From Candidatus Nanohalarchaeota archaeon (GTDB lineage Archaea; EX4484-52; B79-G9), in the NCBI GenBank assembly GCA_030594795.1, contig JAUVEK010000093.1, positions 1 through 5,249 of the forward strand: 5,249 nucleotides of DNA, in the 5' to 3' direction. The notes under the pieces are model-generated. The model was not told where the DNA came from, made no database searches, and saw nothing but the letters and a program-made list of their open reading frames with translations. The position numbers were made by a program, and so were the translations under genes. How positions within the stretch are numbered: the stretch's first letter is position 1; every line of letters starts with the position of its first letter. Of the stretch, positions 1-4,060 are shown piece by piece.

Positions 1-7
1 GCTCATT

Positions 8-29
8 GCGCTTTTAGCCTAAAATGCGC
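8..29. terminator. Hairpin overlapping the stop of the split gene
   Basis: GCGC (8-11) pairs with GCGC (26-29), and TTTTA (12-16) pairs with TAAAA (20-24). The loop is GCC (17-19) and T25 is a bulge. The structure spans the minus-strand stop codon at 19-21. It may help end transcription or protect the 3' end. No long T-tract follows within the visible 7 bp, so the terminator role is only suggested. Confidence 0.35.
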
Positions 30-504
30 CTTTATCTTTTGCAAGCATACGCGCAATCTTTGATGCTTCGCTGATGAAGGAGCGCAGATCATCCGGGTTA
101 AGCTTTTTGTTGCTTCTGTAAATTATTATCCTGCTGCCGGCAGTCTCAATATTTATGATGTCTTTCCTGTTTCCAAAAAAAGTCAGGATTTCGGGGGTAA
201 ACACCTTTCTTACTGATGCCTCATCAGGACCTTTCAGAAGATACCTGTCTGAAAAGACTGGGCTGCTCTTAAAATCAATGTCCTTATAACCCAAGACGTC
301 ACCCAGCTTATGAAAAAATGATTCCGGGCCAAGTGAGAAGCTTGGCAGATTACTGTCATTAAGCTGCGCAGAGGCAACTGTCTGGGAATAAGTTGTAGAA
401 CTCCTGCCTCCGCCGACCGTATATCTGTAATCAAAAATCATGAAATATATATGATGTTGGTGGATTTCAAGCTTTTTGATTGCCTGTTCATACTTTATAT
501 GCAA
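19..504 (-). CDS. C-terminal fragment of split membrane-anchored protein
   Basis: The open frame could begin at a TTG at 504 or an ATG at 441. Neither has a convincing Shine-Dalgarno, and the first 22 or so residues (up to HHIYFM) are encoded by the inserted DNA, so they are not native. Native sequence begins at IFDYRYTVGGGRSSTTYSQT and continues through PSFSLGPESFFHKLGDVLGYKDIDFKSSPVFSDRYLLKG to the end at KGAF. The pattern SLGPESFFHK...DIDF..SPVFSDRYLL..PDE..V...FTPE looks like a conserved soluble domain of unknown function. Without the upstream half this piece lacks its membrane anchor. It overlaps the upstream frame by 10 nt, and translational coupling is possible but unproven. Confidence 0.6.
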   Translation of the reverse strand: MHIKYEQAIKKLEIHQHHIYFMIFDYRYTVGGGRSSTTYSQTVASAQLNDSNLPSFSLGPESFFHKLGDVLGYKDIDFKSSPVFSDRYLLKGPDEASVRKVFTPEILTFFGNRKDIINIETAGSRIIIYRSNKKLNPDDLRSFISEASKIARMLAKDKGAF

Positions 505-511
505 TCAAAAA
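429..511. repeat. 9-bp direct repeats with an inverted third copy
   Basis: AATCAAAAA occurs at 429-437 and 503-511 in direct orientation. An inverted copy lies inside the insert, where TTTTTGATTGC at 473-483 is the exact reverse complement of GCAATCAAAAA at 501-511. This gives an 11-bp perfect stem with a 17-nt loop. The direct pair delimits the insert and the inverted pair could form a hairpin. Confidence 0.75.
438..502. mobile_element. 65-bp repeat-flanked insertion (miniature element candidate)
   Basis: This segment lies between two identical AATCAAAAA copies (429-437 and 503-511), which look like a 9-bp target-site duplication. Its two ends, read inward, resemble each other loosely: TCATGAAATATATATG at the left and GCATATAAAGTATG at the right, an imperfect terminal inverted repeat. 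It carries no gene of its own. Removing it and one repeat copy repairs the surrounding reading frame. It is shorter than typical MITEs, so it may be a remnant, or it may come from template switching rather than transposition. Confidence 0.5.
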
Positions 512-761
512 CTGTCCAGTGGATGCGATCCATTTCCCCTTTCGTGATATTGTATGCTTTGCGCCCATATCCCCTGCTAAAAAGCTTCAGGGCACTTAAT
601 GAAGACAAAAGACTATTATCAGTATCAGGACTAAAAGAGAACCCCATTCTTCCTGCGGATTTTTTTAATCCTTCTCTTCTTTTTTTCTCAGACCTGTAGG
701 CTATCATGACAACTAGAGCAATAGGGGCAAGAACCAGAATCAAAATAAAGTAGGGCTCCAT
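495..761 (-). CDS. N-terminal fragment of split membrane-anchored protein
   Basis: This is an 88-residue frame starting at an ATG. Residues 4-22 form a strongly hydrophobic segment followed at once by a basic stretch (RSEKKRR), which suggests a single N-terminal transmembrane anchor with the rest of the protein in the cytoplasm. The soluble part that follows (GFSFSPDTDNSLLSSLSALKLFSRG) matches the start of the domain that continues in the next fragment. The last three codons before the stop come from the inserted DNA. The start is supported by GTGAT at 766-770 (read on the minus strand), four nucleotides before the ATG, and by a TATA box near 805-813. It is divergent from the DUF99 gene. Function unknown. 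Confidence 0.7.
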   Translation of the reverse strand: MEPYFILILVLAPIALVVMIAYRSEKKRREGLKKSAGRMGFSFSPDTDNSLLSSLSALKLFSRGYGRKAYNITKGEMDRIHWTVFDCI

Positions 762-804
762 TTATATCACGTTATCGTGCTGGTAAAATATATTAGGCTG
801 TGTG

Positions 805-813
805 CATATAAAG
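805..813. promoter_or_regulatory. Shared TATA element for the divergent pair
   Basis: CATATAAAG on the plus strand reads CTTTATATG on the minus strand, so both directions resemble an archaeal TATA box. At about 26 bp spacing, plus-strand transcription would start near 835, just before GGTG (839-842) and the TTG start at 849. Minus-strand transcription would start near 783, ahead of GTGAT (766-770) and the ATG at 761. A second AT-rich stretch at 785-794 could be an alternative minus-strand box. Confidence 0.5.
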
Positions 814-838
814 CTTTTGTGTGAAATATTTGAGTGTT

Positions 839-842
839 GGTG
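839..842 (+). promoter_or_regulatory. Shine-Dalgarno GGTG deciding a TTG start
   Basis: GGTG matches the archaeal GGAGGTGAT consensus and ends six nucleotides before the TTG at 849. An in-frame TAA sits at 846-848, directly upstream, and no ATG or GTG follows nearby in frame, so TTG at 849 is the only reasonable start for the DUF99 gene. Confidence 0.6.
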
Positions 843-848
843 TTGTAA

Positions 849-1430
849 TTGAACATAAAAAACGAGATACGTGTCATCGGGTTTGACGACGGGCCATTTA
901 AGCATATAAAAGGAGAAAAGGTCCTCGTAGTAGGCGTCATTCTAAGGGCAAAGGAGTATCTTGACGGGGTCCTGAGCACTTATGTGACTGTCGACAGCCT
1001 TGATGCTACAGGCAGGATAACAGAGCTAATCAACAACTCAAAACATTACGGCCAGCTGCGCGTAATTCTTTTTGACGGCCTTGCAGTTGCAGGGTTTAAC
1101 CTGATTGATATACAGAAGGTAAATGAGATGACTGGCAAACCTGTGATTGCAGTCACTGCCACAAGACCGGATCGTGCGCAGTTCAAAAACGCGCTGAAAA
1201 ACCTTGAGCGGTACGAAGAGCGAATCGATATTGTTGAGCGCGCAGGCAAAGTATGCTCAATAGTAATCAATGAAAAAACAATCTACTTCCAGTACGCAGG
1301 CATCACAGAAAAAGAAGCAGAAACAATACTTAAAAAAGCATCTGTACGAGGCGCAATCCCGGAGGCAATAAGGATGGCGCACCTCATAGCAGGAGGCATC
1401 GTAGACGGCGAATCGCGCGGAAGGCCCTAA
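849..1430 (+). CDS. DUF99 (UPF0215) family protein, endonuclease V-like fold
   Basis: The 193-residue protein is full length for this mainly archaeal family, which is related to endonuclease V (RNase H-like fold). Its substrate is not established as far as I know. Visible family blocks are GFDDGPF (residues 11-17), VVGVILR (27-33), a conserved VTVDSLDAT (47-54), FDGLAVAGFN (75-84, with D76 a likely metal-site candidate), the GKPVIAVTATRP stretch (97-107), and a C-terminal PEAIRMAHLIAGGIVDGESRG block (171-191). The acidic residues D13, D14 and D76 are the natural candidates for a nuclease centre by analogy, which is inference. Translation begins at TTG. The stop overlaps the stop of the convergent MBL gene by 3 nt. 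A role in DNA or RNA repair or processing is likely but unproven. Confidence 0.9.
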   Translation: MNIKNEIRVIGFDDGPFKHIKGEKVLVVGVILRAKEYLDGVLSTYVTVDSLDATGRITELINNSKHYGQLRVILFDGLAVAGFNLIDIQKVNEMTGKPVIAVTATRPDRAQFKNALKNLERYEERIDIVERAGKVCSIVINEKTIYFQYAGITEKEAETILKKASVRGAIPEAIRMAHLIAGGIVDGESRGRP

Positions 1431-2179
1431 ACCTCAACAATATCCCCTTCTTTTGGGATTATGAGCGCGCCTTTATATGCTTTCCTGACTTCCTCTTCAA
1501 TTGCGGCGGTGTCTCGTGAATTGCGCCCAATGTGCACCAAAAAAAGCGCCTTGCATCCTGAATTTGCAGCGCACAGGCCACAGGAAAGAAACGATGAATG
1601 ACCTGAAAGCCCTTTTGCCTCTTTCTCCATTTGCGATGCATAAGCCTCATGCACCAAGATATCAGCATCTTTTGCAAGTTCAGCAATTTCTGCGCAATAG
1701 CTGGTGTCTCCTGAATACACAAGCGACTTTGACTTATGCTCAATGCGAAGAGCATAGGATGAATCAGCATGATTGGCCTTTGCAAAAGAAAGTATTGCGC
1801 TGTTAATCTCAAGTTCAGATTCACTGTCAATTTCCTTAAACACAAGCTCAAACCCTGGCTTGTCAATGTAGCCTGCATATGCTAGTTCTGTGATGTCTTT
1901 TACATATTTTTCAGTGCCTCTCGCGCCGACAATCACAAGCGGCTCAACCCTTTTTTCTTCGCGGTATCTCATAAGCAAAGCAGGCAAGCCGAATGTATGG
2001 TCTGCATGAAAATGCGAAATAAAGATAACATTTATCTTATTGTAAGTACCATCTCTCCAAAGAGACTGCATAGATGAATAGCCGCAGTCAATCAAAAGAC
2101 CTGCATCTTCAATAAAAAGACTGGTGTTTGAATGATTCCCGTCAAAAGCTTCCCCAACACCAACAAACTTTATTTTCAT
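1427..2179 (-). CDS. RNase Z-like metallo-beta-lactamase-fold hydrolase
   Basis: This 250-residue metal-dependent phosphodiesterase-type hydrolase has the full set of MBL ligands: HFHADH at 56-61 (H56, H58, D60, H61), H137 in NHADSSYAL, D158 in YSGDTS, and H216 in LVHIG. HEAY at 177-180 and GHSS at 193-196 resemble the HEAT and HST motifs of RNase Z, the enzyme that trims tRNA 3' trailers. The EPLVIVGARGTEKYV region also fits that branch. At 250 residues it is shorter than the usual RNase Z of about 300, and I see no obvious Gly/Pro-rich exosite arm, so it may be a related phosphodiesterase rather than the tRNA enzyme. A TATA box lies about 26 bp before the ATG, suggesting a leaderless mRNA. 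It converges on DUF99 and diverges from adkA. Confidence 0.87.
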   Translation of the reverse strand: MKIKFVGVGEAFDGNHSNTSLFIEDAGLLIDCGYSSMQSLWRDGTYNKINVIFISHFHADHTFGLPALLMRYREEKRVEPLVIVGARGTEKYVKDITELAYAGYIDKPGFELVFKEIDSESELEINSAILSFAKANHADSSYALRIEHKSKSLVYSGDTSYCAEIAELAKDADILVHEAYASQMEKEAKGLSGHSSFLSCGLCAANSGCKALFLVHIGRNSRDTAAIEEEVRKAYKGALIIPKEGDIVEV

Positions 2180-2203
2180 AAAGCCTTTTTTAGTAAGCCT
2201 AAT

Positions 2204-2211
2204 TTTATAAA
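2204..2211. promoter_or_regulatory. Palindromic TATA box between MBL gene and adkA
   Basis: TTTATAAA is self-complementary and lies between two divergent starts (2179 and 2260). At about 26 bp on each side, the predicted starts fall near 2181 on the minus strand (almost at the MBL ATG, hence leaderless) and near 2234 on the plus strand (ahead of the adkA Shine-Dalgarno). A second AT stretch at 2227-2238 is too close to the adkA Shine-Dalgarno to be its main TATA box. Confidence 0.55.
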
Positions 2212-2245
2212 TTTAGATTCCAATAGCAATTATATTTGATTTACA

Positions 2246-2254
2246 GGAGATGAT
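2246..2254 (+). promoter_or_regulatory. Strong Shine-Dalgarno of adkA
   Basis: GGAGATGAT differs from the full archaeal GGAGGTGAT by one base and ends five nucleotides before the ATG at 2260. It is the best ribosome binding site in the window and fixes the adkA start. Confidence 0.75.
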
Positions 2255-2259
2255 ATAAA

Positions 2260-2835
2260 ATGAACAGGATAGTAATTCTTACGGGAATACCCGGCAGCGG
2301 AAAGACTACTGTGCTTAAGCCTGCGCTATCAGCCCTGAAAAAGAAGGGCATTGAATACAAATCAGTCAACTACGGGACTGTGATGTTTGAGATTGCAAGG
2401 GATCTGGGGCTTGTAAAAGACAGGGATGAGATGCGCAAGCTTGACCCTGAAAAACAAAAAAAGATACAGAGAGCCGCAGGCAAAAAGATTGCATCAATGG
2501 CAACAGCATCATCTGTCATTGTGGATACGCACTGCACAATCAATACGCCCAGAGGATACCTCCCGGGGCTGCCTGAATGGGTTTTAAAAGAAATCATGCC
2601 TGACAGCATTATCCTTGTGGAAGTTGATGCAAAAGAAATTGCAAAGAGAAGAAACAAGGATGCAACAAGGGTGAGAGACAAGGAAAGTGAAGAGGAAATT
2701 GATGAGCACCAGAGAATTAACAGGTATGCTGCTGTTTCTTACGGGGTACTTACGGGGTCAACTACCAAGATAGTTTATAATAATGATAAAAAACTGGATG
2801 AGGCTGCGAGTGATCTGGCAAAGGTCTTAGGTTAG
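2260..2835 (+). CDS. adkA: Archaeal adenylate kinase
   Basis: It catalyses ATP + AMP to 2 ADP in the cytoplasm. The 191-residue length matches the archaeal AdkA family, which is distinct from bacterial Adk and forms trimers in methanogens. The P-loop GIPGSGKTT is at residues 9-17. Family-specific blocks include NYGTVMFEIA (37-46), RDEMRKL (55-61), VDTHCTINTP (88-97) with GYLPGLP (99-105), the helix DAKEIAKRRNKD (123-134), and an Arg-containing lid segment TRVRDKESEEEIDEHQRINR (136-155). All key elements are present. In many archaea adkA sits with secY and, a few genes on, cmk. Here a cmk-like gene lies 1.2 kb downstream but in the opposite orientation, with unrelated DNA between. Confidence 0.95.
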   Translation: MNRIVILTGIPGSGKTTVLKPALSALKKKGIEYKSVNYGTVMFEIARDLGLVKDRDEMRKLDPEKQKKIQRAAGKKIASMATASSVIVDTHCTINTPRGYLPGLPEWVLKEIMPDSIILVEVDAKEIAKRRNKDATRVRDKESEEEIDEHQRINRYAAVSYGVLTGSTTKIVYNNDKKLDEAASDLAKVLG

Positions 2836-2846
2836 ATTGAGTTGAT

Positions 2847-2863
2847 TCTCATGAATCATGAGA
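2847..2863. promoter_or_regulatory. 17-nt perfect palindrome over a start codon
   Basis: TCTCATGAATCATGAGA has perfect 8-nt arms around one central A and contains the ATG of the 195-residue gene. It could be a protein operator, or an RNA fold that hides the start codon. The single-base centre is too small for an RNA loop unless inner pairs open, which favours a DNA site or an opened stem. Confidence 0.4.
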
Positions 2864-3438
2864 GTAACAGTAATGAAACGATTATCTTCCTGCCACCGAT
2901 TCGCGAGAAATGGAGCGTAATTAAAAAAGGAATATATGATGTCATAGATATGGGAGATTGCCTGAGAATTGATTTTCAGGGAATAGGCATATGGATTGGA
3001 GCTGTACCTCGTAAAGAAGGTTGTCCGTATGATGATGTTGGTTACCACTATAAGCATGTGCATTTAAGTATCGGGATAGATGATTTCTCAATCTCTGCTC
3101 ATGAGCACTATGACGGCCCTGACTTTAGGCTATACAATGGGGCAAATGTTAAAGGAGAAAAGAAAGAGAAATATGCAGAAATCACAACACCAAAAGGTCC
3201 TATTTTTCTCATACCTAAAACCATTGAATGGAGCAAGTATTGGGATGATTCCGGATTTTCACATGAAAATGACCTTTATGAGAAAGAATGCGATGAATAT
3301 TCTATGGTCATTGGGGCAAAAGAAGAAGATGTTGAGCGATTAGTCAATGAGTATGGTGGAATTGATAAAAGCGAAGTGCAACGTTTTGAGAGATACAGAA
3401 CATCCTGTAGAGTAAATGTTTTGATGGTGACTAATTGA
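2851..3438 (+). CDS. Hypothetical protein with a histidine cluster
   Basis: I do not recognise this 195-residue protein. It has no signal peptide or membrane helix. The ATG at 2851 is preferred over a TTG at 2842 because GAGTTGAT (2839-2846), close to the GAGGTGAT consensus, sits four nucleotides before it. Histidines concentrate at H66, H69, H71, H84 and H86 (GYHYKHVHL and SAHEHYDG), a possible metal site. Aromatic residues and short beta-like stretches (LRIDFQGIGIWIGAVP, GPIFLIPKTIEW) suggest a compact alpha/beta or beta-rich domain. The C-terminal part (EEDVERLVNEYGGIDKSEVQRFERYR) is helical and charged. Codons are more AT-rich than those of adkA. It begins 15 nt after the adkA stop, so it could be read through from adkA, but its content does not link it to adenylate metabolism. 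Confidence 0.7.
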   Translation: MNHESNSNETIIFLPPIREKWSVIKKGIYDVIDMGDCLRIDFQGIGIWIGAVPRKEGCPYDDVGYHYKHVHLSIGIDDFSISAHEHYDGPDFRLYNGANVKGEKKEKYAEITTPKGPIFLIPKTIEWSKYWDDSGFSHENDLYEKECDEYSMVIGAKEEDVERLVNEYGGIDKSEVQRFERYRTSCRVNVLMVTN

Positions 3439-3445
3439 TTAGTCA
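3428..3445. repeat. 8-bp inverted repeat at a gene end, operator-like
   Basis: TGACTAAT (3428-3435) and ATTAGTCA (3438-3445) are perfect inverted arms with a 2-nt spacer. They overlap the stop codon of the 195-residue gene (TGA, 3436-3438). The right-hand half site recurs as TAGTCATA at 3454-3461, just upstream of the 93-residue gene. The two-nt spacer suits a dimeric protein site better than an RNA hairpin. Confidence 0.45.
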
Positions 3446-3453
3446 TATTTAAG
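3443..3453 (+). promoter_or_regulatory. Weak TATA-like element before the 93-aa gene
   Basis: TCATATTTAAG lies about 26 bp before a predicted start near 3474, giving a leader of only a few bases before the ATG at 3482. No Shine-Dalgarno is visible, which agrees with a leaderless or short-leader mRNA. The element overlaps the operator-like inverted repeat. Confidence 0.3.
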
Positions 3454-3481
3454 TAGTCATAATATAGAAAGAAATATAAAT

Positions 3482-3763
3482 ATGAAATATCTTATTCTAA
3501 ACATGCCCGCAAGCGAGAAAGAATTAAAAGATAAACTTGCTCAAATTGTTGAAGAAATAAAAAACGGCACGATTAAATATAATCCACCACATGAACATGA
3601 AGGAAAACGGTGTGGCTTACCCTGTCTAAAATGTTTGAGCGAAGATCCGAATTATAAAGAATTAACGGCCAATCCCGCGGTCGTATCTTATAGAAAAGAC
3701 GGTTATAGGGTTACAGTTTATTTTCACGAAGATTGTTTAAATGAGTTATTAGGAATCGAATAA
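3482..3763 (+). CDS. Small Cys/His protein, zinc-finger-like, orphan
   Basis: I do not recognise this 93-residue protein. The N-terminal third is a charged helix (SEKELKDKLAQIVEEIKNGT, 11-30). It then has H37, H39, C44, C48 and C51 (PHEHEGKRCGLPCLKCL), followed by a beta-like stretch (VVSYRKDGYRVTVYF, 67-81) and H82-x-x-C85. The order C48xxC51 then H82xxC85 fits a single-zinc treble-clef or ribbon fold, with H37, H39 and C44 as extra ligands. This is inferred from spacing only. It is acidic-basic mixed, with no membrane segment. It is AT-rich and flanked by AGTCATA motifs on both sides. It could bind nucleic acid or a protein partner, but no function can be assigned. Confidence 0.65.
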   Translation: MKYLILNMPASEKELKDKLAQIVEEIKNGTIKYNPPHEHEGKRCGLPCLKCLSEDPNYKELTANPAVVSYRKDGYRVTVYFHEDCLNELLGIE

Positions 3764-3795
3764 ATATCTGTTTATCCATACATCCTAAATATAGT

Positions 3796-3828
3796 AAAAG
3801 TCATAACTTTTTGGACTATATGACTTTT
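3796..3828. repeat. 10-bp inverted repeat carrying the AGTCATA motif
   Basis: AAAAGTCATA (3796-3805) and TATGACTTTT (3819-3828) are exact inverted arms with a 13-nt loop. On the plus strand it follows the 93-residue gene by 32 bp. A short T-run (3808-3812) lies in the loop and a TTTT in the right arm, so it could act as a terminator. Confidence 0.5.
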
Positions 3829-3834
3829 CCATAT

Positions 3835-3865
3835 CCTTTAAAATCACCTTGTTGTGATTTTTAGG
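3835..3865. repeat. Hairpin A of the array
   Basis: AAAATCAC (3840-3847) pairs with GTGATTTT (3854-3861) around the loop CTTGTT. An outer CCT/AGG (3835-3837 and 3863-3865) is separated from it by two bases on the left and one on the right. The asymmetric gap below the inner stem resembles the following hairpins, but its loop is larger. Confidence 0.55.
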
Positions 3866-3893
3866 ATTCAGGAAATCTTCGATTTCCCCGAAT
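3866..3893. repeat. Hairpin B of the array
   Basis: The outer stem ATTC/GAAT (3866-3869 and 3890-3893) is followed by an internal loop of A3870 opposite CC (3888-3889). The inner stem is GGAAATC/GATTTCC (3871-3877 and 3881-3887) with loop TTC. It shares the core AATCTTCGATT and the whole plan with hairpin D. Confidence 0.65.
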
Positions 3894-3920
3894 GCTTAAA
3901 ATTGCGATGCAATTTTAGCA
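3893..3920. repeat. Hairpin C of the array
   Basis: TGCT (3893-3896) pairs with AGCA (3917-3920) and AAAATTGC (3898-3905) with GCAATTTT (3909-3916), with T3897 bulged and GAT as loop. With 12 base pairs it is the longest stem of the array. It shares its edge bases with hairpins B and D. Confidence 0.65.
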
Positions 3921-3947
3921 TCCAACCAATCTTCGATTGGTCCGGAT
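3920..3947. repeat. Hairpin D of the array
   Basis: The outer stem ATCC/GGAT (3920-3923 and 3944-3947) is followed by A3924 opposite CC (3942-3943). The inner stem is ACCAATC/GATTGGT (3925-3931 and 3935-3941) with loop TTC. Relative to hairpin B, four pairs are changed and all remain Watson-Crick. Confidence 0.65.
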
Positions 3948-3980
3948 AGTTAACGCCTCTTGATTTTTGGTTAAGTTTGT

Positions 3981-4002
3981 GCATTTTTCATCGTGAAAAA
4001 GC
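3981..4002. repeat. Hairpin E of the array
   Basis: TTTTTCA (3984-3990) pairs with TGAAAAA (3994-4000) around the loop TCG. The outer GC/GC (3981-3982 and 4001-4002) is separated by a single unpaired A3983. It has the same plan as B to D (short outer stem, asymmetric bulge, 7-bp inner stem, 3-nt loop) with a different sequence. Confidence 0.55.
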
Positions 4003-4060
4003 TTGGAATTATCCAATAGTACATAGATTCCATGATTTAGTAACGACTTTAACTATAATA

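Larger units (their letters stand above)
19..761 (-). pseudogene. Membrane-anchored family protein, split by a 74-bp net insertion
   Basis: Two adjacent minus-strand frames form the two halves of one protein. The upstream frame ends in a stop just after the residues TVFD, and the downstream frame resumes with IFDYRYTVGGG. Deleting one 9-bp repeat copy plus the 65 bp between the copies (74 bp in total) joins them as TVFDYRYTVGGG in one 221-codon frame. I recall the FDYRYT..G.G....T..QT pattern from a family of uncharacterised one-helix proteins, which supports the join. The function of that family is unknown to me. Whether the gene is dead, or makes two pieces, cannot be told from sequence. 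An assembly artefact is possible but would not readily create a repeat-flanked insert. Confidence 0.75.
3764..4060. other. Gene-free hairpin-rich region between convergent genes
   Basis: About 300 bp without a credible gene lie between the stop of the 93-residue gene and the stop of the cmk-like gene. The stretch holds a run of inverted repeats, listed separately. Three of them (3866-3947) abut with shared edge bases. A small extra stem is TTGGA (4003-4007) with TCCAA (4012-4016). The region 4017-4060 shows nothing clear. It may hold terminators for both convergent genes, a structured RNA, or a DNA-level element. Confidence 0.6.

Noticed and set aside
495..504. Programmed ribosomal frameshift joining the two halves of the split gene
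   Set aside because: The frames overlap only within the inserted DNA, no classical slippery heptamer was noted there, and a shift would add about 25 foreign residues inside a conserved motif. An insertion explains the data better.
451..699. Plus-strand 82-codon open frame opposite the split gene
   Set aside because: It lies antisense to the conserved membrane-protein frame, has no Shine-Dalgarno, and its residues look like a shadow translation.
767..979. Minus-strand 70-codon frame over the DUF99 start and its promoter
   Set aside because: It overlaps the DUF99 N-terminal motif GFDDGPF on the other strand and has no supporting start signals.
1501..1806. Plus-strand 101-codon open frame inside the MBL gene
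   Set aside because: The opposite strand carries all metallo-beta-lactamase ligands in order, so this is a shadow.
3080..3343. Plus-strand 87-codon frame inside the 195-aa gene
   Set aside because: It is nested in another frame, lacks a Shine-Dalgarno, and is less protein-like than the enclosing frame.
3866..3947. Integron attC-like recombination sites
   Set aside because: The hairpins are too short, lack the R'/R'' core sites, and no integrase gene or cassette arrangement is visible.
3835..4002. CRISPR array
   Set aside because: The repeated units share a fold but not a sequence, there are no equal-length spacers between identical repeats, and no cas gene is present.
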